From contig NC_064439.1 of assembly GCF_023343835.1 (NCBI RefSeq), positions 34,112,508 to 34,176,507 on the forward strand: a stretch of DNA of 64,000 bases, given 5' to 3'. Within the stretch, counting starts at the first letter, position 1. The number at the start of each line of letters is the position of its first letter. The notes under the pieces were generated by a model that worked only from the letters and a program-made list of their open reading frames with translations, had not been told where the DNA came from and did no database searches. Of the stretch, positions 13,194 through 21,600 are shown piece after piece. A program made the position numbers and the translations under genes. Origin of the DNA: Lagopus muta. Taxonomy: Eukaryota > Chordata > Aves > Galliformes > Phasianidae.

Positions 13194-13584
13194 TCACTGC
13201 TGTAACCACCCCCATAAGGCATTTGCTACCATCCATGAGTCAGTGTAAAGACAGAGCATTGGCCACCTCTCCCTTTCAGCAACATCTAAGGCCAGTTGGA
13301 CAGCCTTAATCTCCTGCAAATTGGCTTGATTTTCCTTTCCCTTCAGTGGCCTCTGCAATTTGTGTGGGGCTCCACACAGCAGATTTCCATCTGCAATGCT
13401 TCCCCACAATATGACATGATCCATCTGTGAACAGGGCATATTTCTTTTCATTTTCTGGTAGTTCACTGTACGGTGGGGCCTCTTTAGCACGTGATACTTC
13501 TTCTGCTGGTGGTGTTCCAAACTTTTTGCCTTCAGGCCAGTCCATGATGACCTCTAGGATTCCTGGACAGCTGAGGTTCCCCAT
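13194..13584 (-). pseudogene. ERV RNase H remnant
   Basis: RNase H would degrade the RNA strand during reverse transcription. Three of its acidic residues can be seen: Asp in FTDGSC (codon 13423-13425), Glu in QEIKAVQLAL (13311-13313) and Asp in YTDSWMVANAL (13239-13241). The first lies in one frame and the other two in another, so a frameshift between about 13314 and 13400 breaks the domain. It sits between the RT connection region and integrase, the usual retroviral order. Confidence 0.83.
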
Positions 13585-13689
13585 CTGTGCTCACTGGGTA
13601 ATCAGTGCAATCCACTTACTCCAAGTAGCATCAGTAGCATGATGGGTGGAGGGAACCCTTCCCTTGAACATCCAGTTCAGCACTGGCAG

Positions 13690-14965
13690 TCAAGGTGCCA
13701 GAAGGAGCTGGGTTTCAGTACCGACTACTTCAGAAGCAGCCCAAACCCCCTCATACGCAGCTAAGATCTCCTTCTCAGTTGGAGCATAACACTCTTCAGA
13801 CCCTCTGTACACCAGACCCCAAAATTCCAGGGGTTGGCCTCGGGTCTCTCCTGAAGCTCTATGACACAAACTCCAAGTGCGACCTTTCTCTCCAGCAGTG
13901 TAGAGGATGTTCTTCACATTGTGTTCCATTCCATACTGGCCACAGCATGGGCTATCTCTTGTTTAATCTGCTCAAAAGTGTGCTGCTTCTCAGGACCCCA
14001 CACAGAATCATTCTTCCGTGTCACCTGATAAAGGGGGCTTACAATGAGGCTGTAGTTTGGAACATGCATTCTCCAAAAACCCACTACACCCAGAAACAGT
14101 TGTGTCTCTTTCTTATTAGTGGGTGAAGACATGGCAGTGATTTTGTCAATCACATCTGTTGGGATGTGGCAACAGCCATCTTACCTAGGAACTGAATTTC
14201 CTGGGCAGGTCCTTTCACTTTGCTTCGCTTAATGGCAAAACCAGCACGGAGAACGATCTGGATTATTTGCTCTCCTTTCTCAAAAACTTCCTTTGCTGTA
14301 TCGCCCCCACACAGTGTTGTCATCAATGTACTGTAAGTGCTCAGGAGCACCTCCATGTTCCAGCGTGGCTTGGATCAGCTCATGGCAAATGGTTGGTCTA
14401 TGTTTCCACCCCTGGAGCAAACAATTCCAGGTATACTGAACACCCCTCCATGTGAAAGCAAACTGTGGCCTAGATTCTTTGGCCAAAGGATTGGAGAAAA
14501 AAGGCATTAGCAGTGTCAATGGTGGCATACCATTTGGCTGCTTTTGACTCCAGTTCATACTGGAGTTCTAACATACCTGGCACAGCAGCACTCAATGGGA
14601 GTGTGCCTTCATTCAGGCCATGATAGTCCACCGTCAGCCTCCATTCTCCACTGGCTTTATGCGCTGGCCATTATGGCACTGTTAAAAGGTGAGTGAGTCT
14701 TGCTAATCACTCCCTGATTCTCTAGTTGACAAATCAAGTTCTGAATGAGGAGCAAGGAATCCCTGTTGGTGCGGTACTGCCGCCTGTGCACCGTTTTTGT
14801 AGCTATTGGTACCTGTTGCTCTTTCTCTCGTAGCAACTCCACAACAGACAGATCTTCTGATAGGCCAGGCAAAACTGATAGTTGTTTAATACCTTCTGTG
14901 TCTACAGCAGCTATTCCATTGATACCCTTTGGGATCCTTAAAATATCCCCTTCTGAGGTGATCAA
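13690..14965 (-). pseudogene. ERV reverse transcriptase remnant
   Basis: The fingers/palm start is visible around 14657-14965. The catalytic box QYIDDN has its YIDD codons at + 14319-14330, an I variant of the retroviral Y-x-D-D. An FLG motif follows near 14170, and connection-domain sequence with TNKKETQLFLG and VTRKNDSVWGPEKQ lies at 13914-14153. A further open piece spans 13690-13929. These parts fall in at least three frames. Breaks are evident near 14600, near 14300-14310 just after the YIDD box, near 14155 and near 13920. Mutated copies of this kind cannot encode an active polymerase. Confidence 0.87.
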
Positions 14966-15287
14966 TACCCAGTATACATGGAGCTCCTGGGCCAGTCACA
15001 GTAGGGTGCTTTTGCCAGTCTTTACCAGTGAGGCTGATTTCAGCCTCCAACATAGTCAGCTCTTGGGAACCCCCACTCACCCTGTGAGTGTAGATTGATT
15101 TTGTCCCTTGGTGACTCAAGGGCATTAGAGTGCACTGTGCACCAGTATCCACAAGGGCCTTATATTTCCGTGATTCTGATATGCCAGGCCATCTAATCCA
15201 CATAGTCCAATAAACTCTATTATCCCCCTCCTCCCCCCTAGCTGGGGGCAGGGCCCCTCTATATGTTACCTCTGTTGTCTGCAGCAA
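14886..15287 (-). pseudogene. ERV protease remnant
   Basis: A retroviral aspartic protease would cut the Gag-Pol precursor. The active-site motif LVDTGAQ is intact at + 15135-15155, followed by CTLMP. A downstream ILGIDHL segment, near 14975 in the same frame, fits the flap and C-terminal part of the fold. The open frame is 133 codons and lies in a different frame from both gag and the following RT piece. In a functional copy this could reflect programmed frameshifting, but here decay cannot be excluded. Confidence 0.83.
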
Positions 15288-16164
15288 CTGGAGCCATCAC
15301 CTTTTTGGCAAAGTTCACCTTGGTGGTTGATTTGTCTTGCAATTCTTTTACCTGTGCTTGAAGTGAAGGAGTAGGTTGTTTATGGCACTCCTTCATATCT
15401 TCTCCATGGTCACGTAGGTAATGCCACAAGGCAAAACATGACATAGTCTTACTGTTGTCACTTGCTCAAGCAGGAGGACGTCTTCTTCTGATAGCTGAGA
15501 CATTGGATGACACTGGCTGGGAGGAAGTCAAGTTGATCAGCCCTTCCAGTAGGCTGTTTTGGGAATTCTGTTCCTCACTGGATGTATCTGTTACCACCAT
15601 GGATTATTCATCAGCATCAGGCATGGTTGATAGTTTGCCTATTATATCTTCTTGTTTGTTCTCCATTCCGTCCAGTTTTTCAGCTACTTTTGCAACAGCT
15701 GAAACACAAGCTCATAGAGGGCTTAAATGTAACTCAAAATATTTAAGTTTATTAACCAAGTCATTTATAAGGGGTCTTCTTTCCCCTCTGCCATACATTG
15801 CTGCAAATGTACTGGCGTACCTTTCTGGTGCAGTCTTCGTGAATGTACACCACATGTTTGGTGCACACCTGGCTCTCTCAGGATCATGCTCTTGGTCTAG
15901 CTCATCAGGAATGAAATTGGGGCTATGTAGCATTTCCACCACAGCATATTCTCTCAAATAACGGATGCCTTCTTCCATATCAGCCCATTTCTTCATCTCA
16001 GGCATCAGATCATCTTCGAAGGGGTATCTTTCTTTTACAGCTAACAACATCTGCTTCCAGAGGGTAATGGCCTGGTTTTGGCATGTGCTAATACCTCTGT
16101 CAATGGCTGAGTCCCTAGCAATGCCACCCAGTTGGCGAGCTTCTCTACTATTTAGCCACACACT
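15259..16164 (-). pseudogene. ERV gag-like remnant
   Basis: This region lies between the primer-binding site and protease, the position of gag. The open frame entering from the LTR runs to a stop at 15712-15714. It contains a charged stretch, ERYPFEDDLMPEMKKWADME, which might be capsid or matrix. A second open piece in the same frame lies at 15259-15444. Between them the sequence is coherent only in another frame and is interrupted by a stop. I see no canonical C-x2-C-x4-H-x4-C zinc knuckle. Gag identity rests on position rather than on recognised domains. Confidence 0.62.
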
Positions 16165-16166
16165 GT

Positions 16167-16184
16167 TGCCCGCATTCTCCACCA
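16167..16184 (-). promoter_or_regulatory. ERV primer-binding site, apparently for tRNA-Ala
   Basis: The - strand reads TGGTGGAGAATGCGGGCA, four bases (TTCT) inside the CA end of the 5' LTR. From memory this is the complement of the last 18 bases, CCA included, of a vertebrate tRNA-Ala(AGC) isodecoder that ends in ATTCTCCA. The position and the opening TGG are what a primer-binding site requires. ERVL elements are usually associated with tRNA-Leu, so the primer would be unusual. Confidence 0.72.
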
Positions 16185-16188
16185 AGAA

Positions 16189-16631
16189 TGTCAATGGTTT
16201 ACAGGCTGGTTCGGCCTGGTTCTGTGACCAGCGGGGCAGAGGGATCCATGGATCCACGCCTCTGGAAAAGGGAAACAGGAGACCCCAAAATAATTGAAAA
16301 CAGCGGCAACAATCTGAGGTGGAACAAACTAATTTACTCAATATAGTATCAGCAAAATATAATGAGGGAGAGAGAGAGAGTCTGAAGGGTGGATAGGCCT
16401 CACCACAATGCTGAGATGAGAAGTGCAGTCCAGTTGAGCCGATGAAGAAAAGCAGATGGAGAAGAGAGCATCAGGCGACCTTGCCAGGAGTTATATCTCC
16501 TCACTGACCACAAAGCCCCTATGGGGAAATGTAGTTCTCCTCCTCCGGACAGGCACCTGGAACTTGAGCATCAGCAGTCAAACCCCAGTGCATTACATGT
16601 TTTGGTGTGGAATACTGATAACCAAAAATCA
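16189..16631 (-). repeat. ERV 5' LTR, outer end cut by CR1
   Basis: This copy matches 11411-11862 closely. It ends on the - strand with CCATTGACA four bases before the primer-binding site. Its outer edge stops at ATTTTTGGTTATC, where CR1 tail repeats begin. The missing first bases of the LTR have a likely remnant beyond the CR1, TGTCATGGTTTTATG (- strand, ending at + 17172). This matches the 3' LTR start at 12 of 15 positions. It carries a GA-rich simple stretch around 16365-16380 where the other LTR has GT. Confidence 0.88.
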
Positions 16632-17140
16632 TAGAATCATAGAATCATAGAATCACCAAGGTTGGAAAAGACCTAAAAGATCACCCAGTCCAACCGTTCA
16701 CCTATTCCCAATAGCTCCTACTAAACCATGTCCCTCAACGCAACATCCAGTCTTTCCTTGAACACCCCCAGGCTCGGTGATTCCACCACCTCCCTGGGCA
16801 GTCCATTCCAGTGCCTGACCACCCTTTCTGAAAAGTAATACTTCCTCATGTCCAGCCTGAATTTCCCCTGGCGTAGCTTGAAACCATTCCCCCTGGTCCT
16901 ATCCCTAATGACACGAGAGAAGAGGCCGACCCCCAGCTCACTACAACCTCCCTTCAGGAAGTTATAGAGAGCAATAAGGTCTCCCCTGAGCCTCCTCTTC
17001 TCCAGGCTGAACATTCCCAGCTCCTTCAGCCTCTCCTCATATGGCCTGTGTTCCAGACCCCTCACCAGCTTCGTTGCCCTTCTTTGAACACGTTCCAGGG
17101 CCTCAATATCTTTCTTGCAGTGAGGGGCCCAAAACTGGAT
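16632..17140 (-). mobile_element. CR1 LINE 3' part with ORF2 C-terminus, inserted in the ERV LTR
   Basis: The + strand starts with about three ATCATAGA-type units (the CR1 octamer tail in reverse) and continues with GTTGGAAAAGACCTAAAAGA. On the - strand a frame ending near 16721 stays open for about 140 codons of CR1 ORF2 C-terminal sequence, including [38 protein letters not shown] and [18 protein letters not shown]. The 5' truncation falls at about 17140, after GGGCCCAAAACTGGA in the + reading. The open frame and clean tail mark it as one of the younger repeats here. It must be younger than the ERV it interrupts. Confidence 0.92.
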
Positions 17141-17221
17141 AAAACCATGCATAAAACCATAAAACCATGACATTATCCAACTCCTTACCCTAGATATATT
17201 CTTGTCTATAGAGTTCATCTT

Positions 17222-17372
17222 AACATAGGATCATAGAATGCTTTGGGTTCTTCATGTGTTGGGGTCTCCAGAACTGGACACAGTGCTTGAGGTGGGGTGT
17301 CACAAGATCAGAGTGGAGGGGCAGAATCACCTCCCTCAACCTGCTGGTCACACTTCTCTTGATGCAATCTTC
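17222..17372 (-). mobile_element. CR1 fragment, internally deleted
   Basis: A tail-like ATCATAGAATGCTTTGGGTT is followed at once by CCAGAACTGGACACAGTGCT and AGAATCACCTCCCTCAACCT. In CR1 these lie several hundred bases apart, so the middle is missing. Similarity fades after TCTTGATGCAATC near 17372. It lies 45 bases outside the right end of the ERV. Confidence 0.8.
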
Positions 17373-19423
17373 CATGTTAGTCTTGTTCAGATGTGTTCTC
17401 AGCTGAAAACCCAGCCATTCCTGCCAATCTCTGTCTTCTTTTCTCCTCTGTCTCCTCCATCCACTATTCTTTTCACACTTGGTGCCTCATATTCCCTTCT
17501 GGCAGCTTTTCCTGTTGCTTTTTAGTTTGTATTGTCCCCTCTTCCCCAAGGTCTTCCTGATGAGTGTTAACTTTGTTTTTCTCATCACATTACCTGATTT
17601 CATTGTATTCTGCACTTGCTTACCTGTTCTGATTTTTATTATTATTATTATTCTCACCAGCTTTTAATTTGTTGCAAAGCTCTTTCATTCTTTTTGAGTT
17701 GTCACTCCTACTGGTCTACTGTTTCAAGGGTTCTTTAAACATGATGTTTTTGTCAGATCTGTTTTTTATTTTTTAGGTATTCCAATCTCAATTTCAAGCT
17801 GTTATTTCATTATTTTTCTCTCTTCTCAACCTACCTGTTCTAAACTCAGCATTCTTCCACTGTGTTAGATTTTTTGCTAGCTCACAGTCTCCTGCTTCAG
17901 TTGGATCTTGTCACTACTTTGCCTAATGCAATCCAGTTTCTTCTCCTTCAGTCATAAACTACTTGCCAGGTCAGGTCTAGAGATTGCTCTCTCCTCCTTC
18001 CCTTTACCTGCTTCCTTCTCAGTTGCCATCCCAAGCTATTTCTTCCCTTCCTCCAATCAGGGTTCGAGACTGCTTGTGTTGTAACCAAATGCTGGTGGTA
18101 GGACAACTTGGACAAGCATTTTCTTCAAACACATTATTGTGTAAGAATGGAACTTGTGTTGCCTTGCTACCTGCCGGAGTTGTCAGGAGATGAAAAACGA
18201 TCAAGAATGAAATCCTGTGTGATTGTACTAACCACACTCAAAATCTGATTCGTATCTATTAGAAGATCATAAGTCAGATCCACAACTCTGGATCCTGTGC
18301 TGTTGAATTACAAGTTCTTACCCCAAACAGGAGTTGGTGGGAGGATGGAAGATTCTTAAAAAAAGTTTTTTTGATGGCATTTTCCTGTCTTTATTCTCAG
18401 AACTGAATGATCCATATGATTGAGGTTAAAGAATAATATTAACAGTAATGATAATAAAATCTGCCAGTGGCAAAAATCCTGCATGGAGAATAGCAGTCTA
18501 AGTAGTAAAAGTTTGGCAAGCATATAAGCAACTGAAAACAATTTAAAAAAAAAAAAAACCAAAAACATAGTGATTTTAGGCTGCTGCTAGCAAGTCTGCC
18601 TATAATAAACAACTTCATTAAACTTCTAGAATTATTTAGCACTAATCCATGTAAAACAGAGCTTGGGCTAGAGACAGTTGCATTCCAGATATGACTCATT
18701 TAGTCTGCTGGAGTGTTTTAAATTAGCTTTTAGTTGTTTGTCAGTTTGGAAAAAAAAAAAAAAAGCAATTTTAAAAAAAAGTATCCCTGGTTTTCCTTAG
18801 AAAAAAAGTTTTACTGAAGCTTTTGCTGTGTTTGGAAAAGCTTTGAGATTTTTCCTGCCCTGTAAACATAAAAGACATTCTAGTTATTATAGCCTTGGAT
18901 TATTCTAAGGAGGTATTTCTTTGAAGAAAGCAATATATGTTTTTGATTTGTGTGCCTCAAGTGTGTAATTCTGTTTACTTTTTAAGGTAGTATTTATATT
19001 CTATAGTTGCAAAAAGAAGCAAGGCTAAGTATCACAACTTGAGTGCACATCTACTGTAATCTGATTGTCATTTTACCTTTCCTTCATTTTTGAAATCAAA
19101 AAGTGAAGTAGGACTTCACCCTTATTTGGCAGAGGAAGAGAGGTGACATAGCAGTTATGTCTGTACAAGAGAAGTGACTGTCAGGAGCTGGATTTTACTT
19201 CAGAAAGACATGAATACTCCTATTGCAGGAAAAGGTGCAGTCAAAGTTCATAACTTTTTAAGCATTATATGAAATGAGAGTCTCAAAGAACCACAGTGCC
19301 TTTTTTGGTTATTTGTGTGCTTGTTTTCTGCCCTTCAATTGGAACTGTATACAATCAATAGGCGTACAAAAGCTAGGCTTAGTAAAATCATTGCAATGGA
19401 AAAACAATTAAAATAAATAGAAA
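17373..19423 (+). other. PLCL2: PLCL2 last intron, 3' part
   Basis: This is intron sequence, pyrimidine-rich at 17380-18060 and AT-rich after that, with A runs near 18545 and 18750. I see no exon, RNA gene or further repeat of note. Confidence 0.7.
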
Positions 19424-19652
19424 TGCTCACCGGTATCGCAGACTTGCAGTAAACTCTACAAGGAGCAATCTCCACAGAAAGATCCATCCTCAGTGGCAGA
19501 CAGCCCTTAAATGGGGTCTAGGAGAGGTGCAGCCAGGCTCCACCTCTTCTGGTCACACAGCTGAATCGCCTTCACCTGTGCTCTATGGCTGACTCAGTGC
19601 TTGCCTCAGGTGGTCAATCAGAGGCTCAGGCCATGATCAACAGTTCCATACA
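19424..19652 (-). repeat. LTR-like dispersed repeat, copy 1
   Basis: Its last 125 bases or so match 39633-39758, which shows that it is a dispersed repeat. On the - strand it starts TGTATGGAACTGTTG and can be read to end in GGTGAGCA, giving TG...CA ends of an LTR-like unit of about 229 bp. A TATA-like CATTTAAGGG lies near 19506-19515, and GATACCG followed by GTGAGCA at the far end resembles a splice donor. A solo LTR of an unidentified ERV is my best reading. No clear target duplication is visible. It lies in the PLCL2 intron, antisense to the gene. Confidence 0.55.
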
Positions 19653-20324
19653 AACTGATGTTGCTTAAGATCTGGTATTTTTGAAGCATCATCTGATTTT
19701 TGAGCTGTGGTAGTTAGAGGGCTGTAATACAGAAAGCTGGATCACCTGAGTCTGGGACAGTTTCTCTTACAGCTTTGCTTAAGCTGAATTGCAGTTAGGG
19801 TAAGACTGCAAGATAGATCTGAACTGCAGACAGTCCTATGAAGTCTCTGTTGTCACTGTGCTTTTTACCTGTCACTTCCTGACCTGTATTTTGTATTTCA
19901 TATTTTGACAAACTTTGGCTCTTTACCATGCTACTATTGAATTAGTCACAGTGCTTAGAAAAAAAAAAACTCCAAGAACCAAAAATCAAAGTTGTTTAAC
20001 TGCTCCTTGAAGTATATAAATGAGCCCCCACAATTCTGTCCATGAGGAAACATTTTTAGTCCCATAGGTTATAAATACAGAACAGATCACCTTTCTGAAA
20101 GCTGTTAGAAATAATCCCTATCCTTTGTTTATGTAACAGATTGGTCCAGAGCTGGCAAGGATCTTGGTTCTTATCACTTTACAAGCATGAAGTAATGTAC
20201 TATTTATTTATTTACTTAATTTGAACAGGGCAACTCTACCATTAGTCTGAAATAAACAGAAGGGCAAAAAAGATATATAGCTCTATTATCCACTGTGTAT
20301 TCAAACACCATTTTTGTTTTGCAG
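19653..20324 (+). other. PLCL2: End of PLCL2 last intron with 3' splice site
   Basis: The sequence is ordinary intron ending in a pyrimidine tract, TTTTTGTTTTGCAG (20311-20324), the acceptor of the last exon. Nothing else is recognisable. Confidence 0.85.
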
Positions 20325-20504
20325 GGACAAGCTGATCTTCTCAAATATGCTAAAAATGAAGCACTGGAGAATCTGAAACAAATCCATTATGCCACTCTTT
20401 CATGTGGACTCAATAAGCCAGGCACTGAAAATGCTGAAATCTCAAAGCCCCGTCGAAGCCTGGAGGTCATACCTGAAAAAGCAGGTGATGAAAATGGAGA
20501 ATGA
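20325..20504 (+). CDS. PLCL2: PLCL2 last coding exon with stop codon
   Basis: This exon encodes the extreme C-terminus of phospholipase C-like 2: 59 residues and a TGA stop at 20502-20504. It starts in phase 0 after TTTTGCAG and opens with GQADLLKYAKNEALENLKQI. It continues through a cysteine-containing segment, HYATLSCGLNKPG, and ends with PRRSLEVIPEKAGDENGE. The predicted tail is helical and then charged and probably disordered. It joins the 8051-8160 exon without a frame break across a 12.2 kb intron that holds an endogenous retrovirus. The acidic GE end and the RRSLE block match what I remember of the PLCL2/PLCL1 family. The PLCL2 assignment over PLCL1 rests on the neighbouring TBC1D5. 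Confidence 0.88.
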   Translation, partial: GQADLLKYAKNEALENLKQIHYATLSCGLNKPGTENAEISKPRRSLEVIPEKAGDENGE

Positions 20505-21600
20505 GAGAACTCTCATCTCATAATTATGGAGTTTATAACTCTGTGACCAATTGTAGCTGCATAGGACATTTGCTTTGCACTTACTGTTGAAAAATATTTG
20601 GAGTCTTCAAAGCACAACTGGAGAAGCTAATTACAATCTATTGAAACTGTGAATGTATGTAGCAACTCTGCTTGTGAAGGCAATGATATTGTGTAACATG
20701 GAAATTACATTATTGGCCAAAATGTAGTATGTATGTAAAAGATACTGTAATTCAGTCATAGCGTGCTGAGAAGTTTATCATAGTGCCATAGGGAAGTGAA
20801 TGTTTTTTAAATGAGCTATGATTAGAAAACAGTTCACAGAATGTGACGAGTTGCCTTGATTTTCAAGAAGATAGATGTGTGGGTTCTCTGTTTCTTTGCA
20901 CAGTTCCATAATTGTGCTAGCAAGGTGAATTATTGTGCGCCTAACTTTTGAAAATGAGGTCTGAAAAAGCGGGATCCACATGTTTCACACTATACGTAAT
21001 TCAGCCGCTCAGATATTTGGATTTGAAGTGTTATTGATTTTATTGTTGAGCCATAAATTAAAACGAGAATGTAATTAGACAGTGATCACTGACTTCAGTG
21101 CACTATAGGAGAGCCATTATGTAAAAGGAAAATGTGCAATCAATCTGATAGCTTATGTCAGAAAAAAGATTCATACCTATTTTGCCTAAGATCTTCTGCA
21201 AATGTGTGTAGATAATGTGACCAAACTGCAAGCAAAACGTTGTAAATAGTTTTTCATTTTGTGAAGTGAAGTGCTCATCTTAAAAAGTTTTATGAGATTG
21301 CTCCTAGACAAGTAAAGCTTTTAACTAAATTTTAACTTTTTTATTTTTCAAGTATTTTCTTCCTTGCGGAATACGCGATATCTCAATAAGCAGATTTGTC
21401 AAAAGAAAAAAAAAATTGCTGTTCTGGTTCTGTTTGTTTGGTTTTATGACGACATTAGGTAAAGGTATTGTAGCTGATATGCTCATTGTAAAATGACTAT
21501 AACAACCTAGAGTGTTCTCTTACTGTTCCTGATTTAACAATAAAATGGACTATATAATTACAGAAGCTAATAAATTTGAAGAAAAACAAGCAAAGTCCTA
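20505..21600 (+). other. PLCL2: PLCL2 3' UTR (inferred)
   Basis: The 3' UTR is inferred from the stop at 20504 to about 20 bases beyond the second poly(A) signal. It is AT-rich without long ORFs. A Pumilio-type element, TGTAAATA, occurs at 21241-21248, so post-transcriptional control by PUM proteins is possible. The extent is not proven by transcript data. Confidence 0.6.
21539..21574 (+). terminator. Two AATAAA polyadenylation signals for PLCL2
   Basis: Canonical AATAAA hexamers lie at 21539-21544 and 21569-21574, about 1.04 kb after the stop codon. They are the first canonical signals downstream of the stop that I noticed. Either could direct cleavage near 21560-21600. Confidence 0.55.

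Larger units (their letters stand above)
11411..17172 (-). mobile_element. ERVL-like endogenous retrovirus, antisense in the PLCL2 intron, interrupted by CR1
   Basis: Two direct repeats of about 450 bp (11411-11875 and 16189-16631) flank remains of gag, protease, reverse transcriptase, RNase H and integrase in that order on the - strand. A primer-binding site lies next to the right LTR and a polypurine tract next to the left one. The integrase C-terminal half resembles the ERVL (class III) type, and no env-like ORF lies between integrase and the 3' LTR. The genes are broken by frameshifts and stops, so no full protein can be made. A CR1 copy (16632-17140) splits off the outermost 15 or so bases of the 5' LTR, which I place at about 17158-17172. 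The bases outside the two ends are TAATC (11406-11410) and TTATC (17173-17177), a plausible decayed 5-base target duplication. The element lies antisense to PLCL2, the orientation tolerated best in introns. Confidence 0.88.

Noticed and set aside
12858..16297. Several + strand ORFs of 60-168 codons across the ERV
   Set aside because: They are antisense shadows of the pol and gag remains, whose motifs all read on the - strand.
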